A stretch of DNA of 5,276 bases, taken from Actinomycetota bacterium. Its GTDB lineage: Bacteria > Actinomycetota > Coriobacteriia > Coriobacteriales > RUG844. Shown piece after piece: positions 1-5,276 of the stretch. The stretch lies in the NCBI GenBank assembly GCA_013335845.1, contig JAAXUU010000123.1, positions 1 through 5,276 on the forward strand, read 5' to 3'. Position 1 is the stretch's first letter, and the number at the start of each line of letters is the position of its first letter. A program made the translations under genes and the position numbers. Under the pieces are notes generated by a model. That model made no database searches and had not been told where the DNA came from. It saw only the letters and a program-made list of their open reading frames with translations.

Positions 1-14
1 TGTCTGTAGTGTTC

Positions 15-20
15 TATACT
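15..20 (+). promoter_or_regulatory. Candidate -10 element upstream of the patatin-like gene
   Basis: TATACT matches the TATAAT consensus at five of six positions. A -35 element would fall before the window edge, so the promoter cannot be completed. Transcription would begin near 26-28. That leaves a leader of about 40 bases for a start at 67, or an essentially leaderless message if the ATG at 28 is used. The hexamer lies inside an imperfect inverted repeat, GTAGT (6-10) and ACTAC (18-22), which could be a repressor site. Confidence 0.35.
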
Positions 21-66
21 ACGATAGATGCAAATTGTTTTAGATGGAGAATCGGTAGGTTTCGAT

Positions 67-918
67 ATGGGTAGAGTCTGTCTCGTACTGGAAGGCGGGG
101 CGATGCGCGGCAATTTCACAGCCGGCGTTCTCGACTATTTCTTAGAATATCAATTGCCTGTGGCTGATAGAGTGGTAGGAGTTTCAGCCGGGGCACTCTG
201 CGGTGCGAACTATTGTTCCAGGCAGATTGGGCGGACCGTCCGTCTCAACTGCACCTATGCCAAGGATTCACGCTATCTCAGTATGAACTCTTTCGTGCGC
301 ACCGGAGACGCGATGGGTGTCGATTTCATGTACAACAAGATCCAAAACGAGCTCGATCCCTTCGATTACGAGATGTATGCGAATCGACCGATGGAGTTCT
401 ACGTCGTATGCACGAATGTCGAAACGGGCAAGGCCGAATACTGCGAGATAAAGAACCTCCCGGATGACATCGACCTTCTCCGAGCAAGTGCTTCCGTGCC
501 ATTTGTGTCTAAAATAGTCGAAACCCACGGCTTCCAATTCCTAGATGGCGGTATGGCCGACAGCGTTCCGGTCAAGTGGGCGCTCGACGAAGGTTTCGAT
601 AAAGTGATAACCGTTCTTACACAAGATAGATCCTACGTGAAGACGCACGATAAAGCCATACCGCTCGCTGCGAGGATATACCAGAACCACCCCCTACTCG
701 TTGAAGCGATGGACACCCGCTATAAGCGATACAACGATCAGCGTCGCAAGATATTCGAACTGGAAGAAAAAGGACGCATAGTCGTGCTCGCCCCTAAACG
801 ACCGGTGCAGATCAAACAAATGGAAAAAGAACCCGCCCGAATCATGGAGCTCTATAACGAGGGACGCACCGTCGCACGCGAGAATTTCCAAAAATTGCAG
901 GATTATCTGAGTTCATGA
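67..918 (+). CDS. Patatin-like phospholipase family protein (YjjU/RssA-like)
   Basis: Predicted cytosolic serine hydrolase of the patatin family, which uses a Ser-Asp dyad to cleave acyl esters of lipids; the true substrate is unknown. Numbered from the ATG at 67 (283 aa), the N-terminus carries the glycine-rich oxyanion loop GGAMRG (residues 10-15). The nucleophile elbow GVSAG has Ser40, and the DGG motif has Asp160. All catalytic elements are intact. The charged C-terminal third resembles the tail of bacterial patatin proteins of this length. No signal peptide or membrane segment is seen. I chose 67 because GGTAGGT ends six bases upstream and the conserved LVLEGG core then begins six residues into the protein, as is usual in the family. 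An in-frame ATG at 28 would add 13 residues and has no visible Shine-Dalgarno. The gene converges on the flavodoxin gene 39 bases away, with no obvious terminator between them. Family assignment is firm; the biological role is not. Confidence 0.9.
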   Translation: MGRVCLVLEGGAMRGNFTAGVLDYFLEYQLPVADRVVGVSAGALCGANYCSRQIGRTVRLNCTYAKDSRYLSMNSFVRTGDAMGVDFMYNKIQNELDPFDYEMYANRPMEFYVVCTNVETGKAEYCEIKNLPDDIDLLRASASVPFVSKIVETHGFQFLDGGMADSVPVKWALDEGFDKVITVLTQDRSYVKTHDKAIPLAARIYQNHPLLVEAMDTRYKRYNDQRRKIFELEEKGRIVVLAPKRPVQIKQMEKEPARIMELYNEGRTVARENFQKLQDYLSS

Positions 919-957
919 TCCTGTGCAGCATCGCGGATGATGACGGGTCGGGAAGGT

Positions 958-1392
958 TTACTCGGAATCCCTTTTTTCGTTCGCCACAAGCTTCTTCGCA
1001 TGGGCGACGGCATTCGCGATATCCGTGGCATCGGGATGCCCGAACCCAAAGAGAAGGAAGTTACCTTGGCATATGAATTCGTTGGGTATGACGTCGACGC
1101 CTTTGCCTTGTAACGATTTCCGTATCGCATCCTGCTTCATCACTTTACTCACGCAGGAGGTGATCAACGCCGCTTTCTTGACCTTACCGGTTTCAATGCT
1201 CTCGAAATAGGCGAGCGTCTCGGGGTCGCTGGCTCCTCCATAGATTCCCCCTACAATGAGTAAGAGGTCCACATTCTCCAATTTCGGTTTGGTTTTGATA
1301 TCCTCCGCCTCTATACCGATCTCGCGGGCTATGGCTTCTGCGATTTTTTTCGAATGTCCCGTTTTAGTGAAATAGATCAATCTGCAATTCAT
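958..1392 (-). CDS. Flavodoxin family protein
   Basis: Small (144 aa) predicted FMN-binding electron carrier or flavodoxin-fold protein acting in the cytosol. After the first strand (LIYFT), residues 9-14 read TKTGHS, the phosphate-binding loop pattern T-x-T-G-x-S/T. A second flavin-contacting loop, GGIYGGASD, lies at 48-56. The segment FICQGNFLLFGFGHPDATD (106-124) resembles the third loop and C-terminal region of short clostridial/coriobacterial flavodoxins. Length is normal for the fold. The start is supported by a purine-rich stretch (GAAAGAGAGA on the minus strand, complement of 1398-1407) about five bases before the ATG. The gene is divergent from the alpha/beta hydrolase and convergent with the patatin gene, so it is probably transcribed alone. 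Its redox partner cannot be inferred: no reductase or oxidoreductase gene is in the window. Confidence 0.88.
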   Translation of the reverse strand: MNCRLIYFTKTGHSKKIAEAIAREIGIEAEDIKTKPKLENVDLLLIVGGIYGGASDPETLAYFESIETGKVKKAALITSCVSKVMKQDAIRKSLQGKGVDVIPNEFICQGNFLLFGFGHPDATDIANAVAHAKKLVANEKRDSE

Positions 1393-1556
1393 CGATGTCT
1401 CTCTTTCTTTCAGGTTCGACCATTACGTTCGTCGATGTTCGATACGTGGGCATCTCCGGATATCACAGTCCACAGACACGAAGGAATCCACACAACGAAT
1501 GGTGCTCTCCGAGAGCATAAAGGTCAATCATCATTTTGGATAGAGATACTCGATGG

Positions 1557-1562
1557 TATACT
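1557..1562 (+). promoter_or_regulatory. Candidate -10 element of the alpha/beta hydrolase gene
   Basis: TATACT (five of six against TATAAT) lies 43 bases before the start codon. A weak -35, TTGGAT (1536-1541), is 15 bases upstream, which is a short spacer. Transcription would start near 1569, giving a leader of about 37 bases. The hexamer ATACTC occurs twice, 12 bases apart (1546-1551 and 1558-1563), and could be a regulator half-site, though chance is possible. The rest of this 213-base divergent region holds a TGCTCTC-C-GAGAGCA palindrome (1503-1517) and no reading frame I would call a gene. Confidence 0.3.
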
Positions 1563-1605
1563 CATTCACGAACTCAAAAATCGATTACGGGAAAGCTGAT
1601 GTTAC

Positions 1606-2304
1606 ATGGATATCCGGTTCAATTACCATGAGAAAGGGTCCGGCGCACCCTTGGTGCTACTGCATGGTAACAATGAGGATTCCCGCTATTTCGAACATCA
1701 AATCGAGGAACTCTCCGCCTTCTTCCGTGTCATCACACCGGATACTCGGGGACACGGCAAAACCCCTCGTGGACTTATGCCGTTCACGCTTTCTCAGTTC
1801 GCCGACGATCTGGATGGTTTCTTGCACGAAATCGGTGTCGAGAAGACTCATCTCCTGGGTTTCTCGGACGGAGGGAACATCGCACTTCTGTTCGCACTGA
1901 AACACCCCGAGAAAATAGATCGGCTGATATTGAATGGTGCCGACCTGCACCCAAGCGGCGTCAAGCTATCCACTCAATTGCCGATCTGCATCGCATATGG
2001 ATTCGCATCACTTCTCGCCTCTTTTTCAAGGAAGGCACTCGAAAGGAAGGAGATGCTTGGATTGATGGTCAGAGAGCCGGATATCCAACCTAGTGAGTTG
2101 AAGAATTTGACGATGCCTGTTCTCGTGATAGCCGGCGGCCACGATATGATCAAAGAAGATCATACTCGACTGATCGCATCTGCGATTCCGAATTCGGAAC
2201 TTTGTTTCCTGCCCGGTGGCCACTTCATCGCACGCGATAACAGCAAAACCTTCAATGAACGAGTCATCGAATTCCTGCGATCAAGCATTCAACCACCGGA
2301 CTGA
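1606..2304 (+). CDS. Alpha/beta fold hydrolase
   Basis: Predicted cytosolic hydrolase of the alpha/beta superfamily (232 aa), acting on an ester, thioester, lactone or C-C bond; the substrate cannot be told from sequence. The oxyanion motif HGNN is at residues 20-23, followed by DTRGHG at 46-51. The nucleophile elbow GFSDGG places Ser87 as nucleophile. The acid is probably Asp180 (AGGHD) and the base His206 (PGGHF), so the triad is complete. The cap between the core strands (about 113-165) is short. An in-frame stop lies immediately upstream (1597-1599), so 1606 is the first usable ATG. The ribosome site is weak: GGGAAAG ends ten bases before it. The spacing GxSxGG...GGHD...GGHF resembles small carboxylesterase or lactonase-type members (3-oxoadipate enol-lactonase-like), but no aromatic catabolism genes are present, so I leave it generic. 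It stands alone between a divergent gene and a long intergenic region. Confidence 0.88.
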   Translation: MDIRFNYHEKGSGAPLVLLHGNNEDSRYFEHQIEELSAFFRVITPDTRGHGKTPRGLMPFTLSQFADDLDGFLHEIGVEKTHLLGFSDGGNIALLFALKHPEKIDRLILNGADLHPSGVKLSTQLPICIAYGFASLLASFSRKALERKEMLGLMVREPDIQPSELKNLTMPVLVIAGGHDMIKEDHTRLIASAIPNSELCFLPGGHFIARDNSKTFNERVIEFLRSSIQPPD

Positions 2305-2338
2305 GCTACCGCACATACCGCTCTCATGTATCAGCGAG

Positions 2339-2351
2339 CCTCGAATCGAGG
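2339..2351. repeat. Small palindrome downstream of the hydrolase gene
   Basis: CCTCGA and TCGAGG flank a single A, 35 bases after the hydrolase stop. In RNA it would form a five-base-pair stem with a three-base loop. No run of T follows, so it is a poor intrinsic terminator by itself. It is the only compact hairpin I see close behind this gene. Confidence 0.3.
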
Positions 2352-2361
2352 ATTTCCGGAT

Positions 2362-2388
2362 GTAGACAGTGTAGTTGTCTACTATCAT
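2362..2388 (+). promoter_or_regulatory. Inverted repeat plus -10-like hexamer: candidate operator and promoter
   Basis: Perfect 7-base arms GTAGACA (2362-2368) and TGTCTAC (2376-2382) are separated by seven bases. They are followed directly by TATCAT (2383-2388), five of six against the -10 consensus. TAGACA (2363-2368) matches the -35 consensus at five of six, but the 14-base spacer is too short for an ordinary promoter. Transcription would start near 2395, just ahead of the Shine-Dalgarno and ATG of the truncated transporter copy. The site therefore looks like the promoter and repressor site of that former gene, and it may now feed into glnN. Inference only; no regulator gene is in the window. 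Confidence 0.4.
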
Positions 2389-2390
2389 AA

Positions 2391-2456
2391 CTCATGAAGG
2401 TACGTAATGCTTAGTACTAAGATCGAACGGATTTGGGGTATATCTGAGGTCGGTTT
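2391..2456 (+). repeat. 66-base direct repeat, upstream copy
   Basis: Aligns without gaps to 5031-5096, with 56 of 66 bases identical by hand count. The repeat covers the Shine-Dalgarno region (CTCATGAAGG here, CTCATGGAGG in the other copy), the ATG, and the first 16 codons plus two bases of a transporter gene. Identity ends abruptly at 2456/5096. The two copies lie 2640 bases apart and flank glnN and its terminator. Confidence 0.85.
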
Positions 2457-2463
2457 CATATAA
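2407..2463 (+). pseudogene. Truncated 5' remnant of an MFS_2-type transporter gene
   Basis: Reads MLSTKIERIWGISEVGFI and then TAA. The first 17 residues match the start of the transporter at 5047 (MLSTKIKRVWGISEVGF) except K7E and V9I. Of the codon differences in this stretch, six are silent and two change the residue. So both copies descended from protein-coding genes, not from copying of a non-coding element. An AAGG Shine-Dalgarno lies seven bases before the ATG. Nothing resembling the transmembrane part of the transporter follows before glnN, so the rest has been deleted or replaced. The alternative is that the 18-codon frame is still translated as a short leader peptide in the glnN upstream region. 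The remnant reading is better supported. Confidence 0.75.
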
Positions 2464-2491
2464 TTACCTCACACACGTTACGTATGAAACC
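2445..2491 (+). other. Foldable segment: overlapping hairpins or possible pseudoknot
   Basis: GGTTTCATA (2452-2460) and TATGAAACC (2483-2491) are perfect 9-base complements around a 22-base loop. TGAGGT (2445-2450) and ACCTCA (2466-2471) are perfect 6-base complements. The two pairings interleave, so they either exclude each other or form an H-type pseudoknot. The left strands lie in the last codons of the truncated transporter frame, and its stop codon (2461-2463) sits in the loop. No T tract follows. Whether it is transcribed is unknown. The remainder of the gap to glnN (2492-2673) shows no clear promoter; TATTAT at 2533-2538 is -10-like but lacks a partner. Confidence 0.35.
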
Positions 2492-2673
2492 CTCCCACGT
2501 CATCGATGAACCACCAGTGTTAATTTCGCGCCTATTATCTTGCACGAAAAAAACTGGAAACAATCGATGCGTACTATGTATTCATGGTTTATGTGCCCCT
2601 TGTACAGATTCGCATGTGTCCCCTAACGAGATCAGTCGGATTTGACCTCGTGGAAGAAGAAGGAGTTTTAGTT

Positions 2674-4761
2674 ATGGGTAGAATCGCCGAAGAATTCGGA
2701 AAATTGGTATTTAATGACCATACCATGCAAGAGCGTCTCCCTAGCGCAACCTATAAAGCGCTTTCGAAAACCGTCAAGGAAGGGCGCCCTCTAGACCCAG
2801 AGGTAGCGAATGTCGTAGCCCACTCCATGAAGGAATGGGCTGTTCAGCACGGTGCGACCCACTACACCCATTGGTTTCAGCCCTTGACCGGTATCACCTC
2901 CGAAAAACATGACGCCTTCATCAACCCGCAATCCGATGGTCGCGCCATCATGAGCTTCAGCGGCAAGGAACTCATCCAAGGTGAGCCGGACGCTTCAAGC
3001 TTCCCTTCAGGCGGTTTGCGTGCCACCTTCGAGGCGCGCGGTTATACCGCTTGGGATCCGACCAGCTATGCCTTCATCAAAGATGAAGTTCTTTGCATCC
3101 CCACCGCGTTTTGTTCTTACACCGGTGAGGCTCTTGACAAAAAGACTCCCCTCCTGCGTTCCATGAGCGCCATCTCGGAACAAGCTCGCGCAGTATTGAA
3201 ACTCTTCGGACACGATGACTTCACCCAGGTCCAAGCCACCGTCGGTCCCGAGCAGGAATATTTCCTCATCAAAGAGGAAGACTATGAGAAGCGTCAGGAC
3301 CTCATCCTTACCGGTCGCACCCTCTTCGGTGCACCTCCTTGTAAGGGTCAGGAACTTGAGGAGCATTACTTCGGTGCCATTCGCCCAACAGTCAACGAGT
3401 TCATGAAAGAACTTGACAGTGAGCTTTGGAAACTGGGTATTTCCGCCAAAACCAAGCACAACGAGGTTGCTCCCGCGCAACACGAGCTCGCCCCCATCTT
3501 CACCACCTGCAACGCGGCTATAGACCACAACCTTGTCACCATGGAAATGATGAAGAAGATTGCAAGCCACCATGGTCTTGTCTGCCTCCAGCATGAAAAA
3601 CCATTCGACGGTATCAACGGCTCAGGTAAGCATGACAACTGGTCCCTTGGAGCCCCCGGTCTCAATCTGTTCGAGCCTGGCGACGATGCCTTGGAGAACC
3701 TGCGCTTCCTCGTATTCCTGACTGCCGTCGTCGAGGCTGTCGATGAATACCAAGACCTTTTGCGCACCAGCGTCGCAAGCGCAGGTAACGACCACCGTCT
3801 GGGTGCAAACGAAGCTCCTCCCGCCATCATCTCCATCTTCCTCGGTGACGAACTCACCGCTTTGGCGGAAGCCGTTATCGAGAACAAGGAATTCAAGAGT
3901 GCAGGACAGGTACGCATGGACCTTGGCGTAGCCACACTGCCCAATTTCCTCAAAGACAATACCGATCGCAACCGTACCTCTCCTTTCGCCTTCACCGGCA
4001 ACAAGTTCGAGTTCCGCATGCCCGGTAGCGCCGTGAACCTTGCCGATGCCAACACGGTTTTGAACACCGCGGTTGCTAAGACCCTTAAGAACTATCTCGA
4101 GGCCGTTGCCGATGCAGAAGATTTCGAAAGCGCAACCCTCGCATACGTCAAGAAGTCCCTTACCGAGCATCAACGCATCATCTTCAATGGCGACGGATAC
4201 AGCGAGGAATGGCCTATCGAAGCCGAGAAGCGCGGTCTTTCCAACCTGCGTTCGACCGTGGATGCCTTGCCTTGTCTGATTGAAGAGAAGAACGTTGCAC
4301 TCTTCGAAGAGTTCGGCGTTTTGTCACGGGTTGAAACCGAGAGCCGTTATGAAGTGAAACTCGAGCACTATTCGAAGATCCTGAACATCGAGGGTCTCAC
4401 CATGTCACATATGGCCAAGCGCAAGATCGCCCCGGCCATTTCTAAATTCGCAAATGAAGTCGCCACAACCATCACAACCAAGAAAGCGGCCTGCCCCGGC
4501 ATCGAGCCTACGGCCGATATTGCCTTGCTCAACCGCCTGAACGACGGCGCGAATATCATGGCTCTCGCGATAGACAAACTTGACGTCGCCATCGAGAAAG
4601 CCCAGAGCATCGAAGATACATACACAAACGCCTGTGCCTACCATGATGAGGTACTGCCCGCCATGGTAGAACTCCGTGCCGTCGCCGACGACATGGAAGG
4701 TATCGTGAGCACCGAGGCCTGGCCTGTACCGACCTACAACAAGATCTTGTTCTACATCTAA
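2674..4761 (+). CDS. glnN: Type III glutamine synthetase
   Basis: Catalyses ATP-dependent condensation of glutamate and ammonium to glutamine in the cytosol; type III enzymes assemble as dodecamers of large subunits. The length, 695 aa, fits the type III family (about 700) and not type I (about 450). Motifs in order: THWFQPLTG at 65-73; GPEQEYFLI at 191-199 with metal ligands Glu193 and Glu195; [13 protein letters not shown] at 262-274 with Glu264 and Glu271; [11 protein letters not shown] at 315-325 with His320; [10 protein letters not shown] at 375-384 with Arg375 and Glu380; and [10 protein letters not shown] leading to KFEFRMPGS at 433-452 with Arg434, Glu446 and Arg448. The roles are assigned by analogy with the enterobacterial enzyme. 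The C-terminal region (about 490-695) is the type III extension and ends [21 protein letters not shown] (2660-2665) lies eight bases before this ATG, so the in-frame ATG at 2584 is not the start. Arg codons are almost all CGC or CGT, unlike the neighbouring genes, which suggests strong expression. Confidence 0.96.
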   Translation: MGRIAEEFGKLVFNDHTMQERLPSATYKALSKTVKEGRPLDPEVANVVAHSMKEWAVQHGATHYTHWFQPLTGITSEKHDAFINPQSDGRAIMSFSGKELIQGEPDASSFPSGGLRATFEARGYTAWDPTSYAFIKDEVLCIPTAFCSYTGEALDKKTPLLRSMSAISEQARAVLKLFGHDDFTQVQATVGPEQEYFLIKEEDYEKRQDLILTGRTLFGAPPCKGQELEEHYFGAIRPTVNEFMKELDSELWKLGISAKTKHNEVAPAQHELAPIFTTCNAAIDHNLVTMEMMKKIASHHGLVCLQHEKPFDGINGSGKHDNWSLGAPGLNLFEPGDDALENLRFLVFLTAVVEAVDEYQDLLRTSVASAGNDHRLGANEAPPAIISIFLGDELTALAEAVIENKEFKSAGQVRMDLGVATLPNFLKDNTDRNRTSPFAFTGNKFEFRMPGSAVNLADANTVLNTAVAKTLKNYLEAVADAEDFESATLAYVKKSLTEHQRIIFNGDGYSEEWPIEAEKRGLSNLRSTVDALPCLIEEKNVALFEEFGVLSRVETESRYEVKLEHYSKILNIEGLTMSHMAKRKIAPAISKFANEVATTITTKKAACPGIEPTADIALLNRLNDGANIMALAIDKLDVAIEKAQSIEDTYTNACAYHDEVLPAMVELRAVADDMEGIVSTEAWPVPTYNKILFYI

Positions 4762-4804
4762 TCAACAAGGCGTAACACACCAGCCAGGGGCAGTATCAAA
4801 AGTC

Positions 4805-4860
4805 CCAAATATGAAATAGGATCCGAGACCTTGCGGTCTCGGATCCTATTTCATATTTGG
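4805..4860 (+). terminator. Perfect 26-bp hairpin, probable glnN terminator
   Basis: Arms 4805-4830 and 4835-4860 are exact reverse complements around a TTGC loop, beginning 43 bases after the glnN stop. The inner part, from GGATCCGAGACC inwards, is GC-rich. The outer part is A-rich on the left and T-rich on the right (TATTTCATATTT). So the core can act as an intrinsic terminator stem with an interrupted T tract, in either direction. There is no T run beyond the full stem. The arms are far longer and more perfect than a typical terminator. Confidence 0.7.
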
Positions 4861-4902
4861 CGTGAAAGATACATTCGGTAAATTCATACGATAATTGATT
4901 TT

Positions 4903-4917
4903 TTAAACATTGTTTAA
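4903..4917. promoter_or_regulatory. Perfect 15-base palindrome, candidate operator
   Basis: TTAAACA and TGTTTAA flank a central T (4910). The palindrome overlaps the predicted -35 hexamer of the transporter promoter, a position where a bound repressor would block RNA polymerase. Its symmetry and size fit a dimeric helix-turn-helix regulator. I cannot name the family, and no regulator gene is in the window. Confidence 0.4.
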
Positions 4918-4938
4918 CTAGACGCGCTTATATACAAT
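4910..4938 (+). promoter_or_regulatory. Candidate promoter of the MFS_2 transporter gene
   Basis: TTGTTT (4910-4915, three of six against TTGACA) and TACAAT (4933-4938, five of six against TATAAT) are separated by exactly 17 bases. The upstream flank is AT-rich (4889-4909), as in promoters with an UP-like element. Transcription would begin near 4945, giving a leader of about 100 bases. That leader contains a purine-rich stretch (4968-4977) and segments able to pair over a distance (4942-4948 with 5013-5019). Confidence 0.45.
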
Positions 4939-5030
4939 ATGGTAATCATCTGCAAATTTCTGGAAATGGGAGGAGGGATGCTGACACTGGAATAGCAGTA
5001 CCTTTGAATATGTGATTACGTATGACGGAA

Positions 5031-5096
5031 CTCATGGAGGTATGTGATGCTAAGCACTAAGATAAAAAGGGTTTGGGGTATATCTGAAGTCGGTTT
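5031..5096 (+). repeat. 66-base direct repeat, downstream copy
   Basis: Partner of 2391-2456. It covers the GGAGG ribosome binding site (5036-5040), the start codon and the first 16 codons plus two bases of the intact transporter gene. The differences from the upstream copy are mainly at silent codon positions and in the bases around the Shine-Dalgarno. Confidence 0.85.
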
Positions 5097-5276
5097 TTCT
5101 GTTATGTCAGCTATGGAGACTTCGTTCCTGGTGTTCTTCCTCACCGACGTCGCGCTGCTTCCTTTGGGAATAACCGCGATAATCACCGGTTTCGCGGCAT
5201 TGGCCGATGCGATATCGGCTATTCTCGCCGGTATCGTCGTATCGAAAGTAACCTTCAAGAACGGCAAATACCGACA
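5047..5276 (+). CDS. MFS_2/GPH-family transporter, N-terminal part
   Basis: The gene runs off the window; 76 complete codons are visible. The sequence resembles the N-terminus of MFS_2 (glycoside-pentoside-hexuronide:cation symporter, MelB-like) proteins. Helix 1 spans about residues 14-34 and ends with FLVFFLTDV. Helix 2 is GITAIITGFAALADAISAILAGIVV (about 41-65), including the family's conserved Asp in A-L-A-D-A. The following cytoplasmic loop ends FKNGKYR, like the family's GK(Y/F)RP motif. It would be an inner-membrane secondary transporter; the family carries mostly sugars, but the substrate here cannot be assigned. GGAGG lies six bases before the ATG. This start is also conserved in the truncated copy at 2407, whereas the ATG at 5042 is not. 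The gene has its own promoter and candidate operator and is separated from glnN by a strong hairpin, so it is probably independently regulated. Confidence 0.8.
   Translation, partial: MLSTKIKRVWGISEVGFSVMSAMETSFLVFFLTDVALLPLGITAIITGFAALADAISAILAGIVVSKVTFKNGKYR

Noticed and set aside
919..957. Terminator between the convergent patatin and flavodoxin genes
   Set aside because: Only a four-base CATC/GATG pairing is present and there is no T tract on either strand.
1503..1517. Palindrome TGCTCTC-C-GAGAGCA as a terminator
   Set aside because: It lies in a divergent promoter region, lacks a T run on both strands and has no gene ending nearby. An operator role is possible but unsupported.
2540..2577. 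TTGCAC (2540-2545) with TACTAT (2572-2577) as the glnN promoter
   Set aside because: The spacer of 26 bases is far too long, and no good -10 lies at 16-18 bases.
2584..2673. Extending glutamine synthetase to the upstream ATG, adding 30 residues
   Set aside because: The extension has no family resemblance and no ribosome site at 2584, while AAGGAG is correctly spaced before the ATG at 2674.
3007..4173. Long open frames on the minus strand inside glnN
   Set aside because: They lie wholly opposite a well-conserved enzyme gene with strong codon bias. Their translations show no recognisable domains and they are explained as shadow frames.
2391..5096. Mobile element bounded by the 66-base direct repeats
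   Set aside because: The repeats are only 85 percent identical, carry coding sequence, and enclose no transposase, integrase or terminal inverted repeats. Paralogous transporter genes explain them better.
5016..5267. Open frame of 83 codons on the minus strand at the window end
   Set aside because: It is the complement of the transporter start. The plus-strand frame has a GGAGG site, family motifs and a conserved second copy.

Overview
The window holds four complete genes and the start of a fifth on bacterial DNA of roughly balanced base composition. The protein types (a bacterial patatin-like hydrolase, a short flavodoxin, a type III glutamine synthetase, and an MFS_2/GPH transporter starting FLVFFLTDV) and the strong AGGAG/GGAGG ribosome binding sites suggest an anaerobic host-associated bacterium. 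My best guess is class Coriobacteriia (Actinomycetota), with Bacillota as the alternative. This is an impression from family resemblance, not a search result.

Layout. 1-66: end of a promoter region. 67-918 (+): patatin-like phospholipase. 958-1392 (-): flavodoxin, tail to tail with the patatin gene. 1393-1605: divergent intergenic region. 1606-2304 (+): alpha/beta hydrolase. 2305-2673: a 369-base gap that is not empty. It holds a small palindrome, an operator-like inverted repeat, a -10-like hexamer, and a truncated 18-codon copy of the 5' end of the transporter gene found at 5047. A foldable segment follows the truncated copy. 2674-4761 (+): type III glutamine synthetase (glnN), the best supported gene here. 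4762-5046: a 26-bp perfect hairpin (probable terminator), a 15-bp perfect palindrome overlapping a promoter, and a leader of about 100 bases. 5047 to the end (+): MFS_2/GPH-family transporter, cut by the window edge.

The genes look like single transcription units rather than one operon: their orientations alternate and the gaps are large. No shared pathway is evident. Glutamine synthetase is the ammonium-assimilation gene and has the most biased codon use (nearly all Arg as CGC/CGT), as expected for high expression.

The most unusual item is the pair of 66-base direct repeats (2391-2456 and 5031-5096, 56/66 identical by hand count). They flank glnN and carry the RBS, start codon and first 17 codons of the same transporter family. 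The upstream copy stops after 18 codons, and its end coincides with overlapping complementary segments that could form alternative hairpins or a pseudoknot. The likely reading is a deletion relic of a paralogous transporter gene, possibly now part of the glnN upstream region. I did not find clear evidence of a novel multi-gene system.
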